From assembly GCA_965206145.1 (NCBI GenBank), contig CBDBIK010000002.1:310001-374000 (forward strand): a DNA stretch of 64,000 bases. The letters are read 5' to 3'. Positions 42,067 through 50,960 of this stretch are shown piece by piece. Positions within the stretch are counted from its first letter, which is position 1, and each line of letters opens with the position of its first letter. Made by a program: the position numbers and the translations under genes. This DNA comes from CBDBIK01 sp965206145 (GTDB lineage Bacteria; Pseudomonadota; Alphaproteobacteria; TMED109). The notes beneath the pieces are model-generated. The model ran no database searches. It was not told the DNA's origin and was given only the letters and a program-made list of their open reading frames with translations.

Positions 42067-42507
42067 CTAGCGTTCGATCAGCTCAATCTTGTAACCGTCA
42101 GGATCCTCGACGAATGCGATCACGGTGCTTCCGTGTTTCATCGGACCCGGAGGCCGGGGGATCTTCGCTCCTTCCTTTGCAAGATCTTCGCAGGTGGCGT
42201 GTATGTCCTTGACACCGATGGCGATGTGGCCCCAACCCGAGCCGAGGTCGTAATCCTCTTCTTGGCCCCAATTATGGGTGAGTTCAAGAACCGTACTACT
42301 CTCCTCGGGTCCATAACCGACGAAGGCGAGCGTGAACTTTCCTTCCGGGTAATCGCTTTTCCTGAGCACCTTCATCCCGAGCAGACGGGTGTAAAAATCT
42401 ATGGATTTGTCTAGATTTTTCACCCTAATCATGGTGTGCAGCATCCGGTTTTCCGGAGCGTTTCCGTTGTTCGAAGCCACCTTCTTCTCCTTGTTCATTC
42501 GGTTCAT
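42067..42507 (-). CDS. gloA: Lactoylglutathione lyase (glyoxalase I)
   Basis: 146 residues with an internal repeat of the beta-alpha-beta-beta-beta unit. Metal ligands: His in MLHTMIRV, Glu in VLELTHNWG, His in WGHIAIGV, Glu in YKIELIER. Detoxifies methylglyoxal as its glutathione adduct. ATG at 42507 overlaps the lpxB stop (ATGA); the inner ATG at 42444 (MLHTMIRV) is closer to the usual N-terminus and is an alternative start. Confidence 0.95.
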   Translation of the reverse strand: MNRMNKEKKVASNNGNAPENRMLHTMIRVKNLDKSIDFYTRLLGMKVLRKSDYPEGKFTLAFVGYGPEESSTVLELTHNWGQEEDYDLGSGWGHIAIGVKDIHATCEDLAKEGAKIPRPPGPMKHGSTVIAFVEDPDGYKIELIER

Positions 42508-43637
42508 TCGCCGCCGGTCATGGCAAGAACCGCTCGCGCAGCCTTGCGGCTAGGCGACTCGCCACCCTCTCCGAGGAGAGCCAGCGCCTCGGCACTCGCC
42601 TCAACCTGTTGCGCCCTGGCGGCAGGATCACGCAACAGATCTTCAAGCGCATCGACAAGGTGCGACGGGTTCGCCTTGCCCTGAAGATATTCGGGAATCA
42701 CCTTGCGCCCCAAAACGAGGTTCACGATCGACACGGTGTCGACCTTGACCATGCGCCGTACCACCTGCCATGTCGCCTCCGCCATGCGGTAGGCGACCAC
42801 CATCGGAGTGCCTGCAAGCGCCAATTCCAGCGTCACCGTCCCGGACGCCGCAAGGGCCAGATCGGCAGCGGCGTAGGCCTCGAGCCCCTCCTCGTCCCGC
42901 TCAACAACCTTCACCGGAAGATTCACGAAAAGCTTGCCAATCTCGTCCCGAAACGAGGGGGCGACCACAACGACAGCTTGAAGTTGGGGTATGCGTCCGA
43001 CAAGCCTGTGAATCGTCTCCGCAAAAATCGGTGCCATGCGTGAGACCTCCCCCTTGCGGCTACCCGGAAGCGCGACGAGCAATGGAACAGAATCGGCAAT
43101 ACCGTGCCGATCCCGGAACGCTTTGGACGTGAATACCCGTTCCTCCTCGATGACTGGATGGCCAACGAAGGTCGCGGGCAATCCTTCTCGTTCGAAATAC
43201 GGTGGCTCGAAAGGAAACAACGTGAGGATCCTGTCAAGAAACCGTGCGATGCGGCGTGCCCGGCCTGGTTTCCAAGCCCATACCGTGGGGGCCACGTAAT
43301 GGACCAGCGGGATCCCCTCCCCGCCGAGACGCTTGCCCAGCCGAAAATTGAAGCCTGGCGCATCGATCGTGACCACCACGTCAGGCAAAAACGCTCGAAC
43401 GGCCCGTTCGGTCTGACGGAGCCGGGAAAGGATGCGAGGAATGCGAGGCACCACCTCAAAAAGCCCCATCACCGCGAGATCGTCAATGGGGAAGAGCATT
43501 TCGATCCCCTCCGCCGCCATGTGCGGCCCTCCCACGCCTGAAAGCTCGACCTCCGCTTCCTGCTTGAGTGCCGCGGCAAGGCGCGCACCGATGCGGTCAC
43601 CTGAGGCCTCACCCGCAACGAGGAAAACCCGGGTCAC
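42504..43637 (-). CDS. lpxB: Lipid-A-disaccharide synthase
   Basis: 377 residues, GT19 glycosyltransferase that joins UDP-diacylglucosamine and lipid X. Motifs: VAGEASGDRIGARL, GVGGPHMAAEG, YVAPTVWAWKPGRARRIA, LLVALPGSRKGEV, and ASGTVTLELALAGTPMVVAYR. The GTG start overlaps the lpxI stop (GTGA). Membrane-associated, in the lipid A block. Confidence 0.96.
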   Translation of the reverse strand: MTRVFLVAGEASGDRIGARLAAALKQEAEVELSGVGGPHMAAEGIEMLFPIDDLAVMGLFEVVPRIPRILSRLRQTERAVRAFLPDVVVTIDAPGFNFRLGKRLGGEGIPLVHYVAPTVWAWKPGRARRIARFLDRILTLFPFEPPYFEREGLPATFVGHPVIEEERVFTSKAFRDRHGIADSVPLLVALPGSRKGEVSRMAPIFAETIHRLVGRIPQLQAVVVVAPSFRDEIGKLFVNLPVKVVERDEEGLEAYAAADLALAASGTVTLELALAGTPMVVAYRMAEATWQVVRRMVKVDTVSIVNLVLGRKVIPEYLQGKANPSHLVDALEDLLRDPAARAQQVEASAEALALLGEGGESPSRKAARAVLAMTGGE

Positions 43638-44482
43638 GTTCCTCCTGCCTCATCGCTGTGAGGTACGGATTCCCTGCCGATCACGAACAGGTCGTTCTGG
43701 TCAGCATTGGCAATTAGTTCCTTCCGGCCGATGACGAAAACCGATCCCACCTCGACGGCAATCCCTGAAAACTTCGCCCTAACCATGGAGCGGACGGTGT
43801 CAGGACCAATCGTCGGCAGATCGATCCGGCGATCCTGTCCAAGCTTGGCGCACTTCACCAACACCCCGCCGCCCCCTTCGCGGCGCAATGCACCCGCCCG
43901 TTCGATCATCGCCGCCGTACCCTCGGCTGCCTCAAGGGCGAGAACGTACCCTTGCTGCACCACGGTCGCCTGGCCAACATCGGCCGCTCCCAGGGCACGA
44001 ATTGCCGCCTCTCCCCGGGCAATGTCGGCGAGATCCTGCTCACTCGGGGCACAACGCCCCATCAAGCCTGTGGGTGCCAGAAGTCCGGCCAAAATCTCGT
44101 CTGCTCCGAGGACCCGGAATCCTTCGCGTTCAATCTCCGCAACGATCGAACGAAGAAGTCCGTCGTCGCCGAGGGCACCTGTTGCTGCTCTTCCCAAGAT
44201 TCGAAGTGTCCTTGCATCAGGGCGGATTTCGGCAAGTGAGGGGCGGCGCACGCTGCCAACGAGTACCACATCATTCACGTTTGCATCGCGAAGAAGATTG
44301 AAAGCGGCCGATGGATCGCCGAGGCTCACCCAGGCGTCGGGCTCGCGTCCGCAGTCGGGAGCATTCGCATGTTTCTTAAGGCCGAGCAGAAAGTGCGGAC
44401 GCCCTTCCGCACAGCACGCCTCGATGAGAAGTCCCGGAAGACGTCCTCCACCAGCGACGACGCCGAGCTTACGTGCGGGCAT
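43634..44482 (-). CDS. lpxI: UDP-2,3-diacylglucosamine pyrophosphatase LpxI
   Basis: About 282 residues (DUF1009). Motifs: KLGVVAGGGRLPGLLIEAC at the N-terminus and GVLVKCAKLGQDRRIDLPTIGPDTV near the end. LpxI replaces LpxH in Alphaproteobacteria, which is a taxonomic marker here. The ATG at 44482 (MPARKLGV) fits the family; the longer reading to 44641 would overlap lpxA deeply. It overlaps the lpxA 3' end by 14 bases. Confidence 0.95.
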   Translation of the reverse strand: MPARKLGVVAGGGRLPGLLIEACCAEGRPHFLLGLKKHANAPDCGREPDAWVSLGDPSAAFNLLRDANVNDVVLVGSVRRPSLAEIRPDARTLRILGRAATGALGDDGLLRSIVAEIEREGFRVLGADEILAGLLAPTGLMGRCAPSEQDLADIARGEAAIRALGAADVGQATVVQQGYVLALEAAEGTAAMIERAGALRREGGGGVLVKCAKLGQDRRIDLPTIGPDTVRSMVRAKFSGIAVEVGSVFVIGRKELIANADQNDLFVIGRESVPHSDEAGGT

Positions 44483-45281
44483 CCTGGGGCTGGCAGTACC
44501 CCCGCCGAGCCGTTCCGGGAGAACTCTCAACCGTTCGGCAGAAGGAGATGATCTGCTCGACGCGCTTGGATTTAGGGAACTCCCGCTCGAGGGCGTCGAG
44601 TTGTTGGAGCAGTGGCTCATCGTCTGCGAACAGCAAACCATAAGCCTTGCGAACGTCAGCGAGTTCCTGCTTGGAGAAGCCCGCTCGACGTAATCCGACG
44701 ATGTTCAAACCGTGGAGGTGAGCGCGGTTGCCGAGGGCGAGAACGTAGGGAAGCACATTCTTTTCGACAGCGGAGTGGCCGCCGATGCTCGCATGCGTGC
44801 CGATGTGGACATATTGGTGAACACCACAAAGTCCACCGACCTGCGCCCGATCCTCGATCTCAACATGCCCGCCAAGGGCGACACCATTGACGAGAATCAC
44901 TTTGTTCCCGATGCGACAATCATGAGCGATGTGGGCTCCCACCATGAATAATCCTTCGTCCCCGATACTGGTAACGCCGCCGCCGTCTTCGGTGCCAACG
45001 TGCATTGTCACACTTTCCCGGATCACGTTGCCCGCACCGATCTCGAGCCGGGTCGGTCCGCCCTTATATTTGAAACTCTGCGGGGCAAGCCCAATCGCAG
45101 CGGATGGATAGATGATGTTCGCCTTACCGAGGGTTGTGTGCCCGTTGATAACGACATGGGAACGAAGCTGGCAACGCGCGCCCAGCTTCACGTTGGGACC
45201 GACAACGCAGTAAGGGCCGATTTCCACATCAGCACCGATTTCGGCACAGGAATCGACAACCGCCGTGGGGTGAATCGCCAT
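44469..45281 (-). CDS. lpxA: UDP-N-acetylglucosamine acyltransferase
   Basis: 270 residues, left-handed beta-helix with hexapeptide repeats. First committed step of lipid A synthesis. Motifs: MAIHPTAVVDSCAEIGADVEIGPYCVVG, the catalytic His in GAHIAHDCRIG, and the C-terminal helical part (GFSKQELADVRKAY). ATG at 45281 overlaps the fabZ stop (ATGA); the upstream extension to 45365 is not coding. Confidence 0.96.
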   Translation of the reverse strand: MAIHPTAVVDSCAEIGADVEIGPYCVVGPNVKLGARCQLRSHVVINGHTTLGKANIIYPSAAIGLAPQSFKYKGGPTRLEIGAGNVIRESVTMHVGTEDGGGVTSIGDEGLFMVGAHIAHDCRIGNKVILVNGVALGGHVEIEDRAQVGGLCGVHQYVHIGTHASIGGHSAVEKNVLPYVLALGNRAHLHGLNIVGLRRAGFSKQELADVRKAYGLLFADDEPLLQQLDALEREFPKSKRVEQIISFCRTVESSPGTARRGYCQPQDART

Positions 45282-45745
45282 CAGTCGGGGAATCGAATCA
45301 TGGCGGTGACCACACACTCGGCGACTTTTTCGCCGTCTACTTCGGCAACTCCATCGATTTTCCAAATATTGCCACGCCTACGCTTCTTCACCGCCACGAT
45401 CCGGACCTGGTCTCCGGGAATCACAGGTTTGCGGAAACGCACGCCATCAAGGGCCATGAGATAGACCAGCGATTTTTCGGCCTTGGGGGCGAGGGTTTGG
45501 AAGACGAATACGCCTCCCGCTTGGGCGATCGCTTCGGCAATCAGGACCCCCGGCATTACCGGTTCGCCCGGAAAGTGACCCTGGAAGTAGGGCTCGTTGA
45601 TGGTGACATTCTTCAAGCAGACGATCCGTTCGTCGGGAATGAACTCCACCACCCGGTCAATCATCAGGAACGGATAGCGATGCGGGATCGCCGCCATGAT
45701 GGAGGCAAGGTTCGCCATTCCGTCAGTGCCATCCCTCTCGTTCAT
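45281..45745 (-). CDS. fabZ: 3-hydroxyacyl-ACP dehydratase FabZ
   Basis: 154 residues, hot-dog fold. Catalytic His in PHRYPFLMIDRV and Glu in MPGVLIAEAIAQAGG; HFPGEPVMPG is intact. Supplies unsaturated intermediates for fatty acid elongation, and its position between lpxD and lpxA is conserved in proteobacteria. ATG overlaps the lpxD stop (ATGA direction reversed on minus). Confidence 0.96.
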   Translation of the reverse strand: MNERDGTDGMANLASIMAAIPHRYPFLMIDRVVEFIPDERIVCLKNVTINEPYFQGHFPGEPVMPGVLIAEAIAQAGGVFVFQTLAPKAEKSLVYLMALDGVRFRKPVIPGDQVRIVAVKKRRRGNIWKIDGVAEVDGEKVAECVVTAMIRFPD

Positions 45746-46782
45746 GTCTTTCTCTCTCCAGTTCCAGCCCGTTTTTTCACGAGTTTGCGAAGCACCGTCG
45801 CCTGACGAAGGTATAGTTGCAATGGTACCGCTGGCGTTCCCGACACGGAAAGGCCATCGTCGACGTCGCGAACGACGCCACCTTGGGCCCCAACCTGGGC
45901 ACCTGCGCCGATGCGAATGTGATCCGCCACGCCCGCCTGCCCTCCGAGGACCGCAAAATCGCCAACTTTGACGCTTCCTGCCAAGCCGGTCTGGCTGACG
46001 ATCAGGACGTGGCGGCCAATGTGCACGTTGTGGCCAATCTGACAGAGATTGTCGATGAAAGTCCCCTCACCGATTTCGGTATCGCCAAGACTGCCGCGAT
46101 CAATACAGGTATTGGCACCGATTTCGACCCGATCACCGATTAGCACGCGGCCGACCTGGGGAATTTTTAGATGTCCCGAGGGCGAAGCGGCAATGCCGAA
46201 TCCGGGCTCTCCTATGCGTGCACCCGCCTGGATCCGCACGTCCTCTCCCACGAGAGCATGGGAAACGCTCGCCTGCGCGCCAATCCAAGTGCGGGCACCG
46301 ATCATGACTCCATCTCCGATCACCGCACCCGAGCCGATCCACGCTTCCTCACCGATTTCGGCGGCACTGCCCACAATCGCCAAAGGATCGACCCGACAGC
46401 CCTTCCCGAGAACACTGTCCTTGGACACGCATGCCCGCTCGCTCACGCCGGGTTCAGGGCTAGGATCGGGATAAAGTGCTTCCAGGATCCGTGCCCAGGC
46501 GCGTCGGGGATCCTCGGCCTCCAGGCAGGCAATTCCCCTCGGGATACGATCCGTCAGGGCCGCGGAGGTCACGCAGGCCTCCGGCGAACCTTTTGCCAAG
46601 GCATCGAGATGTGCCGCCCCCAGAAGAAACGTGATCGTCCCAGCGCCTGCTTCAGCTGCCACTGCCGCAGAAACGATCATGCGCTCCCCGTCCTTTGCGT
46701 TGGCAAGAGAGGCGTCCGCAAGCTTGGCGAGCGTTCCGAGCGGAAACGGCCCCCGGCTCGTGCGGAAACGGGGATCGGGCAT
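45742..46782 (-). CDS. lpxD: UDP-3-O-acylglucosamine N-acyltransferase
   Basis: 346 residues. N-terminal uridine-binding domain, then a left-handed beta-helix (many hexapeptides from GSAAEIGEEAWIG on), catalytic His in CQIGHNVHIG, and a C-terminal helix. Adds the second hydroxyacyl chain of lipid A. Ends in a basic tail (KLVKKRAGTGERKT). Overlaps fabZ by four bases. Confidence 0.95.
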   Translation of the reverse strand: MPDPRFRTSRGPFPLGTLAKLADASLANAKDGERMIVSAAVAAEAGAGTITFLLGAAHLDALAKGSPEACVTSAALTDRIPRGIACLEAEDPRRAWARILEALYPDPSPEPGVSERACVSKDSVLGKGCRVDPLAIVGSAAEIGEEAWIGSGAVIGDGVMIGARTWIGAQASVSHALVGEDVRIQAGARIGEPGFGIAASPSGHLKIPQVGRVLIGDRVEIGANTCIDRGSLGDTEIGEGTFIDNLCQIGHNVHIGRHVLIVSQTGLAGSVKVGDFAVLGGQAGVADHIRIGAGAQVGAQGGVVRDVDDGLSVSGTPAVPLQLYLRQATVLRKLVKKRAGTGERKT

Positions 46783-46790
46783 GGATTCTT

Positions 46791-47411
46791 CTAGCCTCCC
46801 GACTCCTCGTCGACAGCCGTGCTCCTCGGTTTGGGCAAGTCGACGGAAGGCATGACCTCGTTCAGACGCTTAATCACCTCTTCGGAAATGTTGATTTGCT
46901 CGGCGGCAATCACGACAACGGCAGTATCGAACACGAGCCCCAGGTTTCTCTCCAGGGCAAGGTCGGCGACGATGCGGACAATTTGTTCTTGGATCGTGCG
47001 CAAGTTCGAGGCGAGCAACTCCTGGAGTTCAATATTGCGTTCGTTGACACGCTTCTGAAGCGTCTCAACCTTGGCCCGGAACTCCGCTTCCTCCACGGCG
47101 AACTCCTGTGGTGAAAGAACACCGCGTTGCTGGGCAAGCTCATCCTGGTTGGCACGAAGATCCCCTTCCTCGCGTTCAATCTCCGTGCGGTAACCCTCCT
47201 CGCGGGTACCCACCTCCTCACGCACGGCCGCGGCTGCCACCGATTCTTGGAGAATTTTCTGTACATCAATCAATCCGATGCCGAAATCGTCGGGCAGGTT
47301 GATGACGAGCGGTGCGCCATCGGCGCTCCCGGGAGTATCCTCCTGTGCCAGTGCCGTCCCTGAAAAAACCAGTCCAAGAGCTAGTAGAGCGAATCGTAGA
47401 TAGAATTTCAT
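46791..47411 (-). CDS. skp: Skp/OmpH periplasmic chaperone
   Basis: 206 residues. Signal peptide MKFYLRFALLALGLVFSGTALA then QED. Body is helical and charged, with coiled-coil arms (VREEVGTREEGYRTEIEREE, ELAQQRGVLSPQEFAVEEAEFRAKVETL). Escorts unfolded outer-membrane proteins to BamA, encoded upstream in the same operon. SD AAGGAA precedes the ATG at 47411; the ORF to 47588 includes non-coding sequence. Confidence 0.9.
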   Translation of the reverse strand: MKFYLRFALLALGLVFSGTALAQEDTPGSADGAPLVINLPDDFGIGLIDVQKILQESVAAAAVREEVGTREEGYRTEIEREEGDLRANQDELAQQRGVLSPQEFAVEEAEFRAKVETLQKRVNERNIELQELLASNLRTIQEQIVRIVADLALERNLGLVFDTAVVVIAAEQINISEEVIKRLNEVMPSVDLPKPRSTAVDEESGG

Positions 47412-47433
47412 TTCCTTCTTTCTTTGTTGTTTT

Positions 47434-49866
47434 TTAGAAAGTGCTGCCGACACTGAAGACAAAACGTTCCGTGATGTCATAGTCTTCTTTTGACAATGGC
47501 GTGGTGAGATCAATGCGGATAGGGCCTGCGGGAGAGGCCCATGATATCCCAATCCCTGCTGAGGCACGGAAACTGACCTCATCGACAACCTCTAAGCCGC
47601 TGGTGGTACGGGTGCTGGAAGTGTCCACCACGGTGGTGGTGGTATCGATCCCCGGATCACCGCCGACAGAAGTGACGAAGCCTCCGATCATGAACATGCG
47701 ACCATGTATTCCCAGTTCCTCAGGGAGGCCGAGATCGAGCTTCATTTCTGCGGTACCCACGGCGTACAGCTTGCCGCCAAGAGCGCTGAGATAGGTGATT
47801 GTCGTTGTATCCTCTACAGGCATCATCGAACTGGAATCAAGTGCGGTTTCTGTTACCCGCCTTCTTACCCTCGGCCCTAGGCCTGCGTAATCAAAACCTC
47901 GAAAAGATCTACCGCCGAGAAAAAAGCGATCCGAGAAACTGACGTCTTCGCCAATTCCCTCGATGAATCCCGCATCGTACAGAAGACCGAGAACCCAATT
48001 CTTCCGAAACAGGGGAAAGAAATAACCTCCTTCACTGGTGATGCGACCGTAATTTTTCTCGCCACCAAGACCCGCTACGGAAGCGGAAAGACGGAAGTAA
48101 TAGCCCTCGCTCGGGGTGATCGCGCTGTCTCGACGGTCATAGGTCCATGTTCCCGTAAGAGAAGAAATGAGGTCCGTGCGTTCTGCGATCACCGTCGATG
48201 AACTTGCCCTCTGGAGCACTCTGGTCCGGATCAGGCTGTAGGAAAGATTGTGTCGCAGATACTCACCAAGACTGAAGCCAAAGCCGACCACAGCACCTGT
48301 ACGAATCTTCCGGAACGAAAGTTCGTTTGGGTTCTCGGCATCGTTAAATGCACTGGCGCTGAACGACACGTCGCGCCTAGCGAAAAACGGCTCGGTGAAG
48401 GCAAGACTGTAAGAGTAATCGGTCGAGGATCCCTCAACGCTGAGCCGAAGTGTCTGGCCTCTACCTAAAAGGTTGCGTTCCTGAATCGAAAACCGACCCA
48501 CGACCCCGCGTGTGGTCGAGTAACCCGCACCGAAACTGATTCCCCCAGTGGGTCCTTCGGCGACCGCCACCTCAAGGCCTCTCCTGTCAGGAGCGGATCC
48601 GGGAACCTCCCGGAACTCCACGCCCGAGAAATAACCGAGGTTTCCGACCAGTGTACGCGAACGTGCAAGCAGACCCGGATTCAAGGGATCTCCGTCGGAA
48701 AGACGGAGATATCTGCGAATCACTCGGTCAAGGGTGCGGACGTTGCCAACAATATCGATACGCTCAACATAGATGCGGGGGCCCCGTTCGATCCGGTAAG
48801 CAACGTGGATCTGGCGATTTTCCTCATCCTCCATCTGTTCCGCTCGTACCTGGATGAAGGGCTGACCGGCCGTGATCGCCTGACTTCTGAGATCTTCGAC
48901 CGTTTCCTGAATCGCGCTACGATCGAATTCGTCACCGCTGTCGGTCAAAAGCAAACCACGCAAGGATTCGATTTCCGTCTCGGGAAGGTCAGAGATGATC
49001 TCTACTTCGCCGAAGGTGTAACGCTCTCCTTCATCGATGGTGATCGTGACAAAGAAAGCATCCCTTTCCGGGCGCAATTCCGCCGTCGCGGATTCGATCC
49101 GAAATCTGGGATAACCGTTGTTCTGGTAGTAGCGGCGAAGCAGTTCCTGGTCAAACTCGAACTGATCCGGATCGTAGCGATCAACCGAGGACAGAAAACG
49201 CCACCAGCGACTCTCGCGGGTTATGAGTTCTTCGCGGAGGTCACCATCCCCGAAGGTGTGGTTTCCAATAATATTGATCCTCTCGATTCCCGTAAGCGGG
49301 CCTTCGTTGATCTCAAATACAAGATCGACGCGGTTCTGGTCGAGCAGGATTGCCTTGGGAACGACGGTAGCGGCGAAGCGGCCGCTTCTCTGGTAGAGCT
49401 CGAGCAGACGGGCGACGTCAGAGCGGGCACGATTCCGGGTGAACACGGTCCGCTGCCTCATGGTCACCTCGCTGGCAAGATCCTCGTCATTGATCTTCTG
49501 ATTCCCCTCGAACACGATCTGGTTGACAATCGGGTTCTCGCTCAGACGGATCACCAGCGTGCTCCCATTGCGAAGGAAGGTCACGTCCGCAAACAACTCG
49601 GTATCAAACAGTGACTTGAGCGCGGCATCCAGGAGCACGGGATCAAACGGATCTTCGACCTCAAGCAATCTTGAACTCGACACGCGAAGCTGGGCGAGGA
49701 CTGTTGAATCCTCGATCCTCTGATTGCCCTCAACGCGAATGGCCTCGATCGTGCCTTGGCCTTCCTGCGCTTTGACCGCCGTTCCGGCCGCGATCGAGAG
49801 CACAGCGACAACCGCTAACCCGAGGCCCGTGCGGAGAAATGCGGAGAAAGTGGACCGCTCGCTCAC
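47434..49866 (-). CDS. bamA: Outer membrane protein assembly factor BamA
   Basis: 810 residues. Signal peptide (about 1-33, ends VKAQ), five POTRA repeats to about residue 420 (first: TIEAIRVEGNQRIEDSTVLAQL), then the Omp85 barrel. The conserved loop-6 motif is present as SFRGFDYAG. The last residue is Phe (FSVGSTF), the outer-membrane sorting signal. Core of the BAM complex. GTG start overlaps the rseP stop (GTGA). Confidence 0.97.
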   Translation of the reverse strand: MSERSTFSAFLRTGLGLAVVAVLSIAAGTAVKAQEGQGTIEAIRVEGNQRIEDSTVLAQLRVSSSRLLEVEDPFDPVLLDAALKSLFDTELFADVTFLRNGSTLVIRLSENPIVNQIVFEGNQKINDEDLASEVTMRQRTVFTRNRARSDVARLLELYQRSGRFAATVVPKAILLDQNRVDLVFEINEGPLTGIERINIIGNHTFGDGDLREELITRESRWWRFLSSVDRYDPDQFEFDQELLRRYYQNNGYPRFRIESATAELRPERDAFFVTITIDEGERYTFGEVEIISDLPETEIESLRGLLLTDSGDEFDRSAIQETVEDLRSQAITAGQPFIQVRAEQMEDEENRQIHVAYRIERGPRIYVERIDIVGNVRTLDRVIRRYLRLSDGDPLNPGLLARSRTLVGNLGYFSGVEFREVPGSAPDRRGLEVAVAEGPTGGISFGAGYSTTRGVVGRFSIQERNLLGRGQTLRLSVEGSSTDYSYSLAFTEPFFARRDVSFSASAFNDAENPNELSFRKIRTGAVVGFGFSLGEYLRHNLSYSLIRTRVLQRASSSTVIAERTDLISSLTGTWTYDRRDSAITPSEGYYFRLSASVAGLGGEKNYGRITSEGGYFFPLFRKNWVLGLLYDAGFIEGIGEDVSFSDRFFLGGRSFRGFDYAGLGPRVRRRVTETALDSSSMMPVEDTTTITYLSALGGKLYAVGTAEMKLDLGLPEELGIHGRMFMIGGFVTSVGGDPGIDTTTTVVDTSSTRTTSGLEVVDEVSFRASAGIGISWASPAGPIRIDLTTPLSKEDYDITERFVFSVGSTF

Positions 49867-50960
49867 CCGAAGATCCTTGCGATATCGTTGACGACGACGA
49901 AGACCATCAAGCCCATCACCAGGGTGAATCCCACCGTCGTGGCACGAAGGCGTACACGTTCACTCAAGGGCCGGCCACGAAAAGTTTCGATACCGACGAA
50001 CACCAACTGCCCCCCGTCGAGAATCGGGATGGGAAAAAGATTGATCAAACCTAGGTTGACCGACAGAAGTGCCATGAAGACGAGAAATGCGAACACCCCT
50101 TGGTCTGCGACCTTGCCGGAAACTTGTGCAATCAGAATGGGACCGCCAAGCTCTCCAGTACTCCGCTTCCCGACAATCATTTCGCCGAAAGCGGAAAGTG
50201 TGTCACCGGTAAAACGAGCGGTTTCGACGACGGCTTCTGCGAAGGCAGCAGCAGGGCTGAGCGGAATAATTTCCGTCCCAATGGAGCGAACGCCCAGCCG
50301 ACCGGCTACCCGTATCTCGCCCACGATATCCGTCCATTCCTCGGGCTGCGGCGTGGCCAATAACTCAAAAGGGGTTCCATCGCGCTCGATCGAAATGGCA
50401 AGCGCACGATCCGGGTTAACCGAGACAATCGCGACAATATCTCGGAATTCGGGTGTTTCACGGCCATCAACGGCAATGATGCGATCGCCCGCCAGGAAAC
50501 CTGCTTCCTCGGCGACGCTTCCCGCGACAACTTCGCCAACCACCGGTGCCGTAACCGGCCGACCGACCGCGAAATACAACCCGAAAAGCAGTACGATAGC
50601 GAACGCAAAATTCGCACCGGGACCGGCGGCCATTACGGCTGCGCGCGCACCCGGCCCTTTGCTGCTGAAAGCTCCCTCCGGAACGGCCTTCGGCTGAATC
50701 TCTCCCCCGCTGTCGTCCTGTGGGTGCTCGTCAAGAAAACGGACGTAACCACCGACTGGAAGCAGGCTGATCCGCCAGCGCGTTCCGTGACGATCGGTGA
50801 AGCCAAAAAGTTCACGCCCAAATCCTACGGAGAACACCTCGACCTTTACGCCGCACAGGCGGGCCACCAGGTAGTGTCCCCATTCGTGGACAAACACCAC
50901 GGCGGTAAGCACAACGAGGAACCATCCCCCGTACTCGAGCCAGGCAAGTTGCTCGCCCAT
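49863..50960 (-). CDS. rseP: Site-2 protease RseP
   Basis: 365 residues. Zinc site HEWGH (about residues 25-29) in the first membrane helix and the third ligand Asp in FPIPILDGGQL near the end. One PDZ domain lies between (VVGEVVAGSVAEEAGFLAGDRIIAVDG). Cleaves membrane-bound anti-sigma factors and signal-peptide remnants. Position between dxr and bamA is conserved. Overlaps dxr by one base. Confidence 0.96.
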   Translation of the reverse strand: MGEQLAWLEYGGWFLVVLTAVVFVHEWGHYLVARLCGVKVEVFSVGFGRELFGFTDRHGTRWRISLLPVGGYVRFLDEHPQDDSGGEIQPKAVPEGAFSSKGPGARAAVMAAGPGANFAFAIVLLFGLYFAVGRPVTAPVVGEVVAGSVAEEAGFLAGDRIIAVDGRETPEFRDIVAIVSVNPDRALAISIERDGTPFELLATPQPEEWTDIVGEIRVAGRLGVRSIGTEIIPLSPAAAFAEAVVETARFTGDTLSAFGEMIVGKRSTGELGGPILIAQVSGKVADQGVFAFLVFMALLSVNLGLINLFPIPILDGGQLVFVGIETFRGRPLSERVRLRATTVGFTLVMGLMVFVVVNDIARIFG

